Of a stretch of DNA of 64,000 nucleotides, positions 10,069 to 21,465 are shown piece after piece. The position numbers and the translations under genes were made by a program. A model generated the notes under the pieces. That model was not told where the DNA came from, searched no databases, and worked only from the letters and a program-made list of their open reading frames with translations. Every line of letters starts with the position of its first letter. Positions within the stretch are counted from its first letter, which is position 1. The stretch comes from Isochrysis galbana (taxonomy: Eukaryota; Haptophyta; Isochrysidales; Isochrysidaceae), in assembly GCA_018136815.1 (NCBI GenBank), contig CM030936.1, positions 5,369,774-5,433,773 of the forward strand. The letters are read 5' to 3'.

Positions 10069-11599
10069 TCAAGACGCCCGCTCCCCGAGGCGGCGCTGAT
10101 ATCCTTCAATCAGCTCGGTGAGTCTACGGATCTCTGCAATTTGAGCCGAGCTCGCCTCGCCCATACGGCAAACATCCTCGCGTGCGCGGTCACGCTCAGC
10201 ACACGCTGTTGCCACAACACCGGACATGCGGTTTAGCTCTCCTCTCAGTGTGTTCCCGTCAACTCCAACAGGACTGATCGTGGCAGCAGCACGCACAGCG
10301 AGCTTTTGGGCATTCTCCACGTGAGAGAGGATGGCCAACAATCCGCTAGTGCCGTCGGCACCTCGGAGCCATGCTTCCGGCTGTGGTAAGCCGAGCTCCT
10401 TGCACTTGGAGCGCACGCTCCGCACATACTTGTGAGCGTGCGGCACCTCCTTGAGGGCACGCTTTGCTGCTGCCAGTTGCGACAAAAGCTGTGCAGGAAC
10501 GATTGAGTCAACTGATTGAGACGTTTCACCTACTCCTCGTGGCCTAAGTGCGTTAGAGGCAGCAGCAATAGCCCGATCGGCAAGCTCCACCTCCGACCTA
10601 ATGACAGCAGATAGGGATCCGAGACCGATCAAATAATAAAAATGCCAAGACTAGTAGGCGAGGGCGAAACATGCTTGGCGCCGCCCATCTCGTGCCGCTA
10701 AACCAAAGGCTGAAGGGCACACAAGGGAGCAAGCATCCTTACCCAAGCCACGCCAGATCGTCTGCTCGTAAAGTGCCAAGGCGCCATCGCGGATCGATTT
10801 CGTCAAAAGTCGACGATGGATGGCGCTTCAGTGTGGCCACAGAAGCGCTCAACTCCTCCGACGCTGCTTTGGCGGGGGGGTGTCTCGTTCCTACCCAATC
10901 TGAACGAGAGCTGACGATATTACCAACCTTGTCTAGACGGAGCTGAGTGGTTCCCAGAAGCGACTTCGTAACCTCGGCCGCAATGCTATTCAGACGGACA
11001 GACGCATCAATAGGCAGTACTACCAGCGAATGAAGGCGCGCACAACAGTTGAGCGCCTCGAGCGTCTCTTCGAATTTGGTGCGTACATTGGCAACTGTGG
11101 CTTTGCATTGAACAGCTCTGCCAACAGGTTGCAAACGCACACTGGCACTCGAGTGAACCTGTGATTTCAATGCGTCGTACACACGAGTAGCAGCCTCGGT
11201 AGATGCGTCTGCGTAGGCGGAGCCAATCTGAAAGAGCCGAACAGCAGTTGTCTGGTTTGTCCACGCCTGCGGCGAGGCCTGCATTGACTCTCGCGCTTGC
11301 GCCAGCACGCTCTGCAGCCGCGGCACATCGATTTTCGCCGCAGACTGCGTGGCACCTAGAGCCTCGTAGATCTCACGTGCGAGTACATGCTCAAGACTCG
11401 TCGGCGCTGTCAGTTCCTGCGCGCTCAGCAGGATCTCCCTGCTCCTACCAAGGCCGAGCTCAATGCCCGCAACGCTCGAGCCACCGCTCGCACTCATCCT
11501 GCCAGCGAGCGGGGCCTCAGCAGAGGCCCTCGTCGAATATCTGCTATCGACAGAGACCGACGAGAGCGCTGCCGATAAGAGCTCTGCCGCCTCGGCCAT
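10069..11599 (-). CDS. Two-exon alpha-helical protein of unknown function
   Basis: Exons 11599-10743 and 10597-10069 (minus) join in phase across a 145-base GTAAGG...TTAG intron, giving 461 residues. The sequence is Ala- and charge-rich with long amphipathic helices, for example RLQSVLAQARESMQASPQ and, near the C-terminus, SSAQIAEIRRLTELIEGYQR. It has no signal peptide, transmembrane segment or catalytic motif that I can see. The helical middle resembles cytoskeletal or vesicle-tether proteins only in composition. An upstream exon is possible but not needed. No family was recognised. Confidence 0.75.
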
Positions 11600-11699
11600 C
11601 GCAGCCAGCAGAGAGAGAGGGGGGAAGCCGAGGGCTGGCGACTCCGACGGCGTGCGGCTCCAACTTGATGATACTACTAGTAGTAGATAGAACTCGCGG

Positions 11700-12260
11700 C
11701 TGACTAATGACTAAAAGAAGGACAACAACAGACACCAGAGAGGAGAAAAGAGGATCGTCTTTTGTTGTAGACACCTCAGTCCTACTCTGCGTGTGGCAAC
11801 GTCAGCCTTGTCTGAAGTCACTGTATGGCCGTCACGAGCGCTAGACGCACGATGTCACCTTTGATCTACACAATGCTGCTATGCATTCACGGACCACCAT
11901 ACGGGTGGATCAAACATGGTACCCTGTCGCCTATCGTATCCGCGATCGACTCCTTACTTTTAGAATGGCTGACCGACCAGCTGACCCGCGCTCTTTCGCA
12001 TAAGAACCTTTCCCATCGCGTTTCCTCCTGGCTGTCTCGCCTACTTTGCACTTTTGTCTCCTTGCACAATACACGGCGCACTAGAACGCGTCGTCGATCG
12101 TCGATCAACCAGAAGCCAGAAGCCAGAAGCCAACCAAAAGGTGCGGGCCATCAAAAGTCCCGGTGCAACACTGCACCACTCGAATGAGGGAGAAATTATA
12201 CCCCCGCATACATACACATTATAATTACTAGGGTGTTTGACCCCCCTCCCTCCGCGCCTC
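11700..12260. other. No gene seen
   Basis: Spacer without a coding frame I can support. It holds a short AGAAGCC tandem near 12113-12133. Confidence 0.5.
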
Positions 12261-12264
12261 GTGA

Positions 12265-12447
12265 TCACAGCAGGGTGACTTGCACCTTGAGCTTCCTCAG
12301 TTGTGAGAGCAGTGGCTGGCTCTCCGCGCCAATCGGGTTGCACGAGAGGTCCACCGACGACAGCCGAAAGCTCCGCGCAAGCTCGCACAGGCGCTGCACG
12401 CCCGCCGGTCCGATCCGGTTGCGGTCGAGGATGAGCGTCTGGGTCCT
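12265..12447 (-). pseudogene. Ribonuclease-inhibitor-type LRR terminal exon
   Basis: The minus strand from an AG at about 12448 reads RTQTLILDRNRIGPAGVQRL and a second repeat (SVDLSCNPIGAESQPLLSQL), ending in a stop at 12265. The L-x-L-x-x-N-x-IG-x-x-G pattern is the RI/NOD-type LRR. Only the last one or two repeats are present. Upstream sequence in the same frame does not continue the repeat, so this is either the last exon of a gene whose earlier exons are not seen or a displaced fragment. Confidence 0.5.
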
Positions 12448-12699
12448 CTGACACGCTCCACGCTCCAGCCTCAAGCACGCGACAGGTGACAGACCATGTC
12501 CAAGTGTCCAAGGCCTCGTCGGCCCCGGCCTCCCGGCAGAGTACCGAATATGTACTGTGCTATATGTGGCTATTTATACACGGTTATAACTTCTATCTTG
12601 TTACCAATGTTGTGCGCTAACACTTCGATTTGGAGCTTGCGCTAACACTTCCCAAAACGACCGAAGAAGGGCCAAAATCGTGAGTTATTATTACTATTA

Positions 12700-13166
12700 A
12701 AACAACCCCCCTGGTTGTTTGCACTGCAATGATTCTGCAATGTTATGACACTCCGAGTACACTCCCTCAAGAGGGCTGTGTCTTGGATGGTGCCGGGCCA
12801 GCCCCTCGTGCATGAGCACGAGGGCGGTACCGCGGCTGTGTAGGGTCCAGTCCCGGGGACCTTCCCTATTGGAGCGTCCGGCTGGTGTGGTGTGAGGTTG
12901 GTGTGGCTGTGGGTGGTGGTGGTGGTTTGGGTGTGCTGCATGCTGCATGCTGGCTGTTGCCAGCATGTGTGCTGCTGTCTCGCTGTTCGTGGTGCATGCG
13001 CGGGCGTGACGCGGTGGCTCTTGCGCCCACCTGGCTGGGCGGATCGTCCTGTCGTGGTCGCTTTGGCGAAATAGGTGTGTCCATCAGGACTTCATCCAGC
13101 GCGGCAAGCGGGGCTGCAGCGGGGAGGGAGGCGGCGCGCGCTGCCATGACCCTATCGTTTTAACGA
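12700..13166 (-). repeat. Hairpin-ATGG repeat, family B, copy 1
   Basis: On the minus strand it starts with the perfect hairpin CTATCGTT-AA-AACGATAG, then GGGTCATGG. The ORF carries DTPISPKRPRQDDPPSQVG, a likely nuclear-localisation cluster, and later SRGTALVLMHEGLARHH after a frameshift. The copy at 35636-36006 shares the hairpin, the KRPRQDDPP block, a CATGCTGGCAACAGCCAGCATG block and the ALVL.HEGLARHH end. The encoded start resembles a LINE ORF1 N-terminus. No target-site duplication was found. Confidence 0.65.
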
Positions 13167-13169
13167 TAG

Positions 13170-14095
13170 TTGTCAAGTCTCACACGAAATGAGTACGAGA
13201 ACATCATCAACATGCAACATGGCGGTCAATGATCAGGGCAAGTGTGTCGCAAGTCGCGAACCCATAGTGCCATGTGTGGCATGAAAGGTCGGAATTGAAT
13301 CTCGACTTGGACTTGCTGTTGCTGTGCAACAAAGTTTGACCAGCGACTTGAGACTTGACTGCAAGCGCAAGCGGCCAAGGGCGGTGTCATAGTAGTGATA
13401 GGTAGTGCCGTGTCAGCTTTATCTAGGCGGTAGGCGTTAGCCCCGTATCTTCAGATTTTTTTCCTTGGGCAGAACGAATGTTATGGCGCGTCTGCAGGCG
13501 CCCACAAACCACCTATCTCTCACTACAACCGGAGTGTAAGTGTAAGGTCGACCTCGGACCTTGGCGCCCTTTCTCCGTTTTAATACGATTTCTTTGGTCC
13601 TCTTTACGCACTGCACGAGAACACAAGCACGCACGCACGCACACATAGATGATGATGCCACGTGATACGTCTTTTCTAGCATGTACACATACTCATACCT
13701 GTACGTTGCCCCATTGATGCCGCCGACCTCAAGTACCTCCCACAGACTACAGTGTTATGCACGCCAGCAAGATATGGAAGATCACGTCTGGAGAAGGAAT
13801 TTCCACCGTGGAATCGTTCGAGGCGCTGCGATAATCTGGCGTGAAGATGGGCTCTAGGCTGGGGGCGCGCATTGGAATGCACTCTTCCCGGGGCGCGTAA
13901 TGTCCACGTCATCCACGTACGCGCCCTTCGACAATTGTGCGACAGCAGTCTGTTGGGGGGGGGAGATCTTAGCGCAGAAATCATGAAAGCCGCGGAAGGA
14001 AGCGTCAATAAAGCGACTTAGTCGACCTCAAAGCACAGCCAACGACGGTTGCAGACTTGCTGCACATGAGGCTGTATGTCGCACCATCTGCCCAA
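13170..14095. other. No gene seen
   Basis: Intergenic region 3' of the AXS gene. Short ORFs at 13437-13688 and 13676-14008 (minus) show no family motif and are probably chance frames. A GCAC/CGCA microsatellite lies near 13625-13645. Confidence 0.5.
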
Positions 14096-14102
14096 TGCCA
14101 GC

Positions 14103-15697
14103 CTACTTCTTGGCGGCCCGTATCGCAGGGGCGGCCTCGTCCGCAGCGCGCTTCTTGTTGGCCAGTTTGTCAGCATACTTCTCGATGAAAACCTTCATCG
14201 TGCTCTCCATCGCATCCTTGAGGGTCGTCTTCGGCTCCCAGTCAAGCTGCTTCTTGATGAGCTTCATTGATGGGATCCTCAAGTCGGAATCCTCATACCC
14301 CTTGCCGTAATACTCTTCACCCGAGATCTTCACGGTGGTGCCCTTCGGCTTGCCTGTGATCCTGGAGTACATGTCAATCATAAGCTCGGCGAGATCCGCG
14401 ATTTTGATGTTGTTGTCCGGGTTGCCGACATTGAACGTATGGCCCACCGACTTCTCTGGGAACTCAATCATACGGACGACCGCCTCGCACGCGTCCTCCA
14501 CGTAGCAAAACGTGCGGAATACCTCGCCGCCATTGACCAGGACCAGCGGATCACCCTTCATGAGCGCGGTCATGAACGAAGCGAGTACGCGCGGCTGCCC
14601 ATCGTCCTTGCCGTCGACACCCGGGATGTAGTCCATGCGGGGACCAATCCAGTTGTACGGCCTCACGATCGTGAACTTGAGCCCATTCTGTGTGCCATGA
14701 GCGTAGATGAGCCGCTCAACGAGCTGCTTGGCGCACGCATAGCACCAGCGCTGAGCAGAGACGGCACCCATGATCATCGGCGTCGTCTCCTCATCTAGGA
14801 GCCAGTTCTTCTCGTCATTGCCATCGAGGCCGTATGACTTGAGGGTGCGACCGTACACCTCGCACGTGGAGAAGTGGATCCTGCGAGCCGACAGCCGCAA
14901 GGATCAGCAGAAGCGCCCGCCAGGTTGTGTGAAGCGGCGCATTAGAGCCGCCAAATACACCGCGAGCCGCGCATAGTTGCCTACGTACGGATGCGGCTAC
15001 GCATCCGTGCGCAGCCGGGGCAGGCGTGAGGACACTTCGCGGGGCACTGCGCACAGGTGCTTATTGAGCTCAACACAGAAGTTGATGCAGTCCTGGGCGT
15101 CGGTGAAGTTAGAGTTGATGGTATTGACCGGCTGCTTGATGTACTCGGATGGATTGCAAATGGCAGCAAGGTTCACCACCTGCGCCATTCGAGCAGAAGT
15201 GGAGGCGGCGTGAGCTGATTTTGCTGCTATGGCATGAGAGCTCTGCGCTGTGCGCAGAGACCGAGGCAGCGAAAGTGTCGACGCTGCGCACCGTGTCCGA
15301 CCTCTTGATGAGGTCACGCAGAGCCTGGATTGCCTCCTTATCCGTGATATTCATCTGAGGGCGGATCAAAACTCGTCAGCCTCGCGGCGGTGCACTCGGT
15401 AGATCTACTGGGCGCTCAGCAGCGCCTCCCCCACGCGAGGTCCCCCCCTCTTCCTTCCCTGCTCCGCACTCGAGCGCGGGAGGTGTGTCGCGGCTGCGGG
15501 CGATGGTGAGTGCAGACCTGGTGGAACTCGAAGCGCGAGGCCCACTTCTTCTCGGCGCCGAGAAGCTGCTGGATCTTGTTGGGCGCGACCATGTCGACAC
15601 CGATCACGTTCCAGTCCTTCTCTCGGATGATCTTCTCGAGCATGTGCGAGCCGATGAAGCCGGCGACGCCGACGATGCAGACGGTCTTGGGCGACAT
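14103..15697 (-). CDS. AXS: UDP-apiose/UDP-xylose synthase, four exons
   Basis: An extended short-chain dehydrogenase that converts UDP-glucuronate to UDP-apiose and UDP-xylose using bound NAD, feeding cell-wall or glycan synthesis. Exons 15697-15518, 15354-15292, 15179-15055 and 14880-14103 (minus) join in phase to 381 residues, close to the usual ~390. The N-terminus has the Rossmann GVAGFIGSH. The first exons match AXS order (NLAAICNPSEYIKQPVNTI, then IHFSTCEVYGRT across the last junction). The catalytic YxxxK is YACAK, followed by FTIVRPYNWIGPRMDYIPG and the FNVGNPDNN block. A short basic Ala/Lys tail ends the protein. A CT-rich tract lies 5' of the start. Distinguishing AXS from decarboxylase-only UXS rests on the YNWIGPRMDYIPGVDG stretch and the insert before it. 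Confidence 0.9.
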
Positions 15698-15719
15698 TGT
15701 GTGGTAGGTGGCCAGGTGG

Positions 15720-16275
15720 GACGGATGAAGTGGCTGGCGTGAGTGGCGAGAGAGAGAAGGGTGAGAGGGAGGGGGGGGGGGGAGCAGGCGCAAGGGCGGC
15801 GGGCTCGCGGCGGGCGCCCAGAGCGATGGAGGAGGGAAAGAAGAGAGGGGCGCGAGAGGATGGGGGGGGAGGGAGAACAAGAGAGAGGGGAAAGAGAGAT
15901 AGAGAGAAAGAAGGAGAGAGAGGGCGAAAGAAGGAAGGGAGATGGGGACCGATTGCGAGTTGAGAGAGAGATCACAAGACAAGGAGAGAGAGAGGGAGGG
16001 TGGGAGAGAGTAGGGGGAACCTCCCCTTCCCCCCCCCCTCCCCACTCTTCCCCGGGCACACGCAGAAGAAGAAGAGAGCGACCAGTATCTATTAAACTTT
16101 CTCATCATAGGAGCACGCGGTCTATCGACGAGTTGATTGAGAGTCGGCACCACCGGAGAGAGAGAGAGAGTGAGTGAGTGAGTGAGTGAGTGAGAGAGAG
16201 AGAGAGAGAGAGAGAAGAGAGGGAAGAGAGAGAGAGAGAAGAGAGGGAAGAGAGAGAGAGAGAGAGAGTCCCCCA
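15720..16275 (-). repeat. CT/GA-rich tract with microsatellites, 5' of AXS
   Basis: Long purine runs on the plus strand, including (GTGA)n near 16170 and (GAGA)n at 16190-16268. It probably covers the 5' UTR and promoter of the minus-strand AXS gene. The Ser/Leu-rich ORFs in it are compositional. Confidence 0.75.
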
Positions 16276-16561
16276 TCTGCTGCGACGGCGAGATCCTCCT
16301 GCCACTTCGTCGGGAGTTATCGAGGGGGGAAAGCCCCGATGGGAGATACCGCAGGGGGAGGAGCTCCTCTTGCGCGTCGGCAGGATGGTTCACGATCTCG
16401 CTGACTCCGCCTACCAGGCCAAGCTCAAGCTCAAAGTTTTCTGAGCTTGAAGTCTGATCACGATGAAGTTGTGAAAAGGGCAGTGGGCGGTGGGGTAAAA
16501 AAAAACATCTGAAGTTCCTGGGCTACACACCTACTATATTGTCGGGATCACCCCTCACCAT

Positions 16562-16744
16562 CCTAGATGGGAAATACGGTGCAGGGGCTTGCAAATACAG
16601 CCAAATACATATGTATTTGGCCTCCGGCCAAATACATTTCAAATACATTCGCGGCCTACAACCCAGGCCACGCTTCAAATACAGCCAAATACATATGTAT
16701 TTGGTCTCTGGCCAAATACGGTAAATACGTATTTCCCATCTAGG
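16562..16744. mobile_element. 183-bp hAT-like MITE with 8-bp target-site duplication
   Basis: Perfect 16-bp terminal inverted repeats CCTAGATGGGAAATAC (16562-16577 and 16729-16744) are flanked by direct 8-bp repeats CTCACCAT (16554-16561 and 16745-16752). The inside holds two copies of an AAATACAGCCAAATACATATGTATTTGG unit. Eight-base duplications point to the hAT superfamily. The element has no coding capacity and must be mobilised in trans. Confidence 0.92.
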
Positions 16745-16759
16745 CTCACCATCTACACC

Positions 16760-17179
16760 GCCCTTAACTTCCCTTTCCCCACCTCTTTCTCTTTCCCTGC
16801 CCCCCTTTCCTTTTTCTTCGGTTTCCGGGGTCCGGCCTTGGTGCGCTACCTAAGGCCTGGTTCGGAGTGCGGGGGCCGGGCAGGCCTTTTGAGTTATCTC
16901 TCTTGGTGTGCGTGTCCGCCCGGGCTCGCGTCATTCGTTTAGATGGCGCCGGGCCCGTGGCGTCACTGTCGAAGCGGCGTGCGTATGTCGCATTCGCGAT
17001 GTCTCAGAGGCAAAAAGAAATAACAGTAAACAGTAAAAAGAACAGAGGAAGAAAGAAGAAGAAGAGTGAAAAAGAAGAGAAAAAAACCCAGAGTATATAG
17101 GGCGGTTCTCAGCCCTTCCCATCGGCCCTGGGTCGCGAGTTCGAGTCCGGACGGAGCGCTCTGCAGTTCGAGCCCCGCT
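16760..17179. other. No gene seen; T-arm-like motifs before the gap
   Basis: At 17130-17180 two tRNA B-box-like stretches occur (GAGTTCGAGTCC and CAGTTCGAGCCC). No A box, anticodon arm or acceptor stem could be drawn, so this is not called a tRNA. It may be a tRNA-derived repeat fragment. Confidence 0.4.
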
Positions 17180-17279
17180 NNNNNNNNNNNNNNNNNNNNN
17201 NNNNNNNNNNNNNNNNNNNNNNNNNNNNNNNNNNNNNNNNNNNNNNNNNNNNNNNNNNNNNNNNNNNNNNNNNNNNNNN
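17180..17279. other. Assembly gap
   Basis: A run of 100 N. It interrupts the PH-domain gene. Confidence 1.
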
Positions 17280-18874
17280 TGTGATGTGAAACCACTCGAC
17301 GCCTGCGTCGTCGTTCACCTGAAGTCGCGAGAATGGGAGGGGGGGGGGGGTGGCACGCGCGAATCCATCTTCTCTGCCTCTTGCGTAAGAAGTTACTTCA
17401 CAACTCGGCCTTGGAGAAGCCACGCGCATTGTTGGAGACATTGAGCGGTGGGCGACAAGACTGCCGGGCTCACCTTTTCCACATAGACATCTGCGTTGGC
17501 TAGAGGCATACGGCCCCGCTCTTGGCCAAAGATGAACTCGCCGGCACGTAGGGTGGAGCCTACCCCCCAAAACAGCGGACCGTCGTCTTCCGGAGGTTTG
17601 CTCTGGATTTGGGAGCAGGCGAGGCGGGTGAGAGTAAGCTCAGAGGACGTAGCCCGTTCGACATCACTGGATACATCTCAAGGCTCTGAGCAGCAAGCAG
17701 CTCGAGGCTCTCAGCAGCAGACGGCTCGCCGCTGTTGAGAACAAATGCGAAGCGAGGCGCCCGTCTGCAAGCGAGGCCAGTGACATACACACCTGCTTGT
17801 AGTAGACGAGGTGGCTCTCAGTGAGGACCAGCAAACGTGTGGACCATGGATCCTTCCGGTGGTCGCGGAACGTGCGCTCGAGACCGCCACGCGCCTGACG
17901 ACGTAGGAGGCAGCGGAAGCAAGCGTAAGGGAGCGGGAGGAGTGGCGACTGCCCGAGGCGTTCGTTCATTGCCTCCTGCTTGCTTGTGTCACACCTTTTG
18001 CATGATGCCACATGCACGGACTCCGGAATTCTCCGGCGACAAGACTGGGAGCAGCTCCGGCGGCGTGGGTTCGGAGAGTGGCGCTGGCGCAGGCACACGT
18101 TCCATTGCGCTTACTCCTAGGGAAGGATGGACAGTGAGGGCCCATCGTCAAGGCGCATGCACGCAGGGACCTTTGAGCGAATCATGTGAAAGCACAGGAT
18201 GTGACGATTTATGGCTTTATTGGTAGCAATTGGAGCGCACGTAATCACAGGCACCATGGAAGGTGGAGGTGCAAGGCCTCACCTGCGGTGCTGGCCGTGC
18301 CAACTGCCTTTGAGAGGACGGCGAGCCACGCGTCGATGACGGCGCGATCAGTCGAGCCGACAATGAGCGTCTGCTCAGCGGTGATAGTATGGATCTCCAG
18401 CGTATGCCGCGGGCCGAGCCTCTCGAGATCCTCAATGGATGGGACGAAGGCGGGAGAGCTCCCCCCAGTCGGCATCGCCGGCATTGCAGCGCCTGGACGA
18501 GCTGAGGTGGATGTATGTGCGGCCCGATCCGAACGGCGCGTTTCGACACCGCCGGGCCGTTCGACAACGGACATTGAGACAAAGTGGCGAACATCGATCC
18601 TGCCGCACTGCGCCCCAATCGGCGAGGGCGAGACGCCATACGAGTTGTGCATCTGGTCGAACCAGCAGACGGCGGTTTCCGTCATGACGAAGAGCCGCTC
18701 GACCCACTCCGCCTTGTTGCCGATCGCTGAGGTGAGCTTGCCCCTCCTCTTCCATAGGTGACCGGCGGCGCAGAGGTATCGAGAAGGGTGCGTCAGACCA
18801 GAGATGTGCTCAGCATCCTCGTGGGGCGTGGGCTCGGGCACGGGGCGGGAGGAGACGTTCGACGAGGCCACCAT
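17280..18874 (-). CDS. Tandem pleckstrin-homology domain protein, 3' end lost in gap
   Basis: Exons 18874-18283, 18116-17995, 17894-17793, 17602-17474 and 17318 into the gap (minus) all join in phase. PH domain 1 (about residues 30-195) begins GHLWKRRGKLTSAIG, continues WVERLFVMTETAVCWFDQ, and ends with the helix DRAVIDAWLAVLSKAVG. A Pro-rich linker (APAPLSEPTPPELLPVLSP) leads to a second PH domain: GIMQKARGGLERT, STRLLVLTESHLVYYKQ, GQERGRMPLANADVYVEK and VNDDAGVEWFHIT. It presumably binds phosphoinositides or protein partners at membranes. Whether a catalytic domain follows is hidden by the gap and by the lack of exons on its far side. Confidence 0.85.
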
Positions 18875-18884
18875 CTTACTCGCC

Positions 18885-19145
18885 CCCCCCCGCGCGCTCC
18901 CCGCTCTCCCTGTCTCTCCCTCCGTCTCGCAGCCGTGCTCCCCCTCTCTCTCCCGGCCGGGCGGCGGCGGCGCCCCTGCTCTCTCGCCCCCTTCCCCCCC
19001 CCCCCGCCCCGCCCCCCCCCCCCTCCCTCCCCCCCTTCCCCCCTCGCGCCTTCCCCCCCCCCCCCTCCCCCCCCCCTCCCCCTCCCGGCTCCCTCTCCGC
19101 CTCCTTGCTTGCCCCCCCCCCCCCCCCTCCCCCCCCCTTCTCTTG
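18885..19145 (+). repeat. C-rich tract 5' of the PH gene
   Basis: Almost pure C/T on the plus strand (G/A on the PH-gene strand), beginning about ten bases upstream of its start codon. Confidence 0.8.
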
Positions 19146-19237
19146 CGCGCTGCCCGCCGCTACTTGAGGTCGCGCGCCCTCCCTTCCTAATCTCCTTAAC
19201 TATTCTACTCTATTCATGTTCATATAAGGGGGGTTAA

Positions 19238-19863
19238 CCCTAGTAGGTGCCTATAAACCGGAATTTAGGTGCCTACATTCGGGTGATGCAGGGGGCAGAG
19301 CAGTCATATTTTTGGCTGGGTTGCCTGCATATAGGCAGGATAGAACCCCCTAAGCAGCATGACTTGAGTACAGAAGGTTACAATGCATTTTCAGAGCGGC
19401 GAAAACGGCGAAAATGTAAAAACAGCCAAAAACAGCCAAAAACCCCCGACTACTATAGAAGACATCGGTGACACGCAAAAAAAAAGGAATGTGGTAATAA
19501 GCGCCCCACTCCTGCACGACAGGCCAAACATTTGAACTGGGGCCGCTTTGGTTTCGCCACAGCACACTGAGCATAGCCACACACTCCCTTTTGGGGGGAC
19601 ACACGGACGGCCTTCTTCTGCGGGCCACGGGAACCGCCTTGCCGGCTCGCGCCATCCTGTCGTGGCAACGTTCTCCCGCGCTGGTAAAACCAAGCACCAT
19701 TGACGAATTTATGATTGGAAGATCTACCCAGGCCTGGGAGGGGTCCCATTTCACATCAGGAGGCCCCCTAGGGCCCTCCTAGTGCCCTTAGGGGCTCCCA
19801 ATATAGCCATATGTACTAAAAACGTCCCGACCGTCCGCCTCGCGGACTAGGCACCTACTAGGG
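19238..19863. mobile_element. piggyBac-like MITE flanked by TTAA
   Basis: Fifteen-base perfect terminal inverted repeats CCCTAGTAGGTGCCT (19238-19252 and 19849-19863) sit between TTAA tetranucleotides (19234-19237 and 19864-19867). TTAA duplication with CCC-type ends is the signature of piggyBac-superfamily elements. The 626-bp inside has no transposase. Short ORFs in it have no motif. A partial second copy of the end (AGGTGCCTAC) lies at 19268-19277. Confidence 0.88.
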
Positions 19864-20249
19864 TTAATTAAAGTACTCAAGACTCAAGTACCAAGTTGGT
19901 ACCAAGCCCCCAAAATTCAGGGAAGCTATAAATACTCCGTGCCCACCCAATTCCTGGCGCGTACCCGATCCCTGGCATCTTGTCCTTCGTGGCCACAACA
20001 GGCACTGGGAGCACGGGATGGCGCCGGGATTGATGTCGTCAATTGTCAATTGACAATTGAGAGTGAGCACCCTACGGTCTACGGCCCCAGACGGCTCAGT
20101 CAGGGTCGCACGACGCACGACTCGCTCGAAATCGCGTCTGCTCCCAGCGTCGCTCCGTTCGTAGTCGTAGTTCGTAGGGCCTCCCAGCGTCGCGCCGTTC
20201 GTAGTTTGTAGGGCGGTCAAACAGCTACTATTAAATTCTATAAGGGTGA

Positions 20250-20505
20250 AAATGGACCAATTCACAATTCAAATTCAAGATAAACTCCTCAGCCCTAGCC
20301 TATCCATCCCGATCCGCCCAGCCATGTCCGCTCCGTCGTCGCGCTCGCCCTCGCCCAAGCCCGTCCTCCCGCCTTCCTCTGCTGAGGAGGTGGTCCAGCC
20401 CGTCATTCCATCACTCCCGGCCTCCTTCGCCGCGCCTTCCGCCGATCGTCTCCCTTCCGAATCATCGCATATCGAGCCCGTGGTCATGCTCGATCCGTCA
20501 AGTTG
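20250..20505 (+). pseudogene. Gag-like start of LTR element, copy 2
   Basis: MSAPSSRSPSPKP and the PPSSAEEVVQP block match 1717-1800, with a similar leader upstream. At about 20500 (after VVMLDPSS) the sequence switches to an inverted gag-like ORF, so this is a truncated copy at a rearrangement junction. Confidence 0.5.
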
Positions 20506-20904
20506 TTGCCTTGCTGCCGTCCTAACAGATCCATCAGCATTATTGTAGAATTGAAACATCGGTATGCCTCCGAATACTGCTCGATCAGTGTTAGGGTCTT
20601 GTTCAAGGTAGCCCCCAACATCGAGGCCCAACATACAAGTAGTAAGGTCGGCATCACCAATGTAATCTCGCGAGAAGGCATTGCCAAAATCGCGATAGAA
20701 AAGTTCAAATGATCGGCCGGGAGTGCCATCAAATGGCCGGCAACGATATTTGCGGGAGTCGTAATCATCCAGGTTGGATTCTCCCATCATTTATGCATAT
20801 TCTTCATGTTGGTCATGTTGGCAACGACTTTATTGCTTCAGCGTTGGAGATGGTATCGGCGACGGCGTTGGCGCCTGATCCGCGTGATGTTGATGGGGAG
20901 GCAT
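20506..20904 (-). pseudogene. Gag-like ORF of an LTR retrotransposon
   Basis: On the minus strand an ATG at 20904 opens MPPHQHHADQAPTPSP. After an in-frame stop at 20830, MMGESNLDDYDSRKYRCRPF (20790) leads into the stretch FDGTPGRSFELFYRDFGNAF. This resembles the start of a gag capsid region (a short ordered protein rather than low complexity). It is cut at about 20506 by the inverted fragment. A primer-binding-site-like sequence and LTR edge lie upstream at 21271-21290, supporting the orientation. Confidence 0.5.
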
Positions 20905-21270
20905 AGTCGCTATAGGTTGATGAGGTTTGAGAAAATGAAAAACGCATGAACTCAACGAATTGTTCAATTGGAATTCCTGAAGGTGATCACCGTCAACCAG
21001 AGAATGTTTTTGGTTGGTGATGAGCTTCAGCTGTGCCGAGAATCCGAGAATTCGACGCGCCAGTCCCAGTCGCGCGTGGGCGATGACAGTGCTTGTTGGG
21101 TCCGTTGCGATGCGTGGGACCCAGCATCCGCTCCCTTGAGCGGATTCGGGGATTCGAACAACCCATTTGGGTAGAAGAGTTGTTCGGTCTCTGTATTCGA
21201 TCCAACCTTGTGCTGGGTGAAGGAGTCCGGAGAACGTGCGCTCAGTCGCACGCGGAAGAGGGACGAAATC

Positions 21271-21290
21271 CTCTCGGCGGGGGTACCATG
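21271..21290 (-). other. Putative primer-binding site and LTR edge
   Basis: On the minus strand the sequence reads ...CCAAACA then TGGTACCCCCGCC. An LTR ends in CA, and a PBS begins with TGG, complementary to a tRNA CCA end. The LTR would extend rightwards on the plus strand from 21289 (TGTTTGG); its far end was not located. The gag-like ORF lies on the expected side. Confidence 0.4.
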
Positions 21291-21465
21291 TTTGGCCCGA
21301 CCTAGATGGGGCCCAGTGACTGTGAGAAGAGCAACATAGAACGGAGTTACCATTGAGGGCTAAGCTCGCGCGACAAGCCAATGACGTAGGTTCGCTACCG
21401 ATGACGTCACCCCTCGGACTAGAAAACTCCATCCTACAAAACAACTGCGGATATACACACTTAAG

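Noticed and set aside
17125-17180. Possible tRNA gene
   Set aside because: B-box-like GTTCGAGTCC motifs are present, but no cloverleaf can be drawn and the gap follows.
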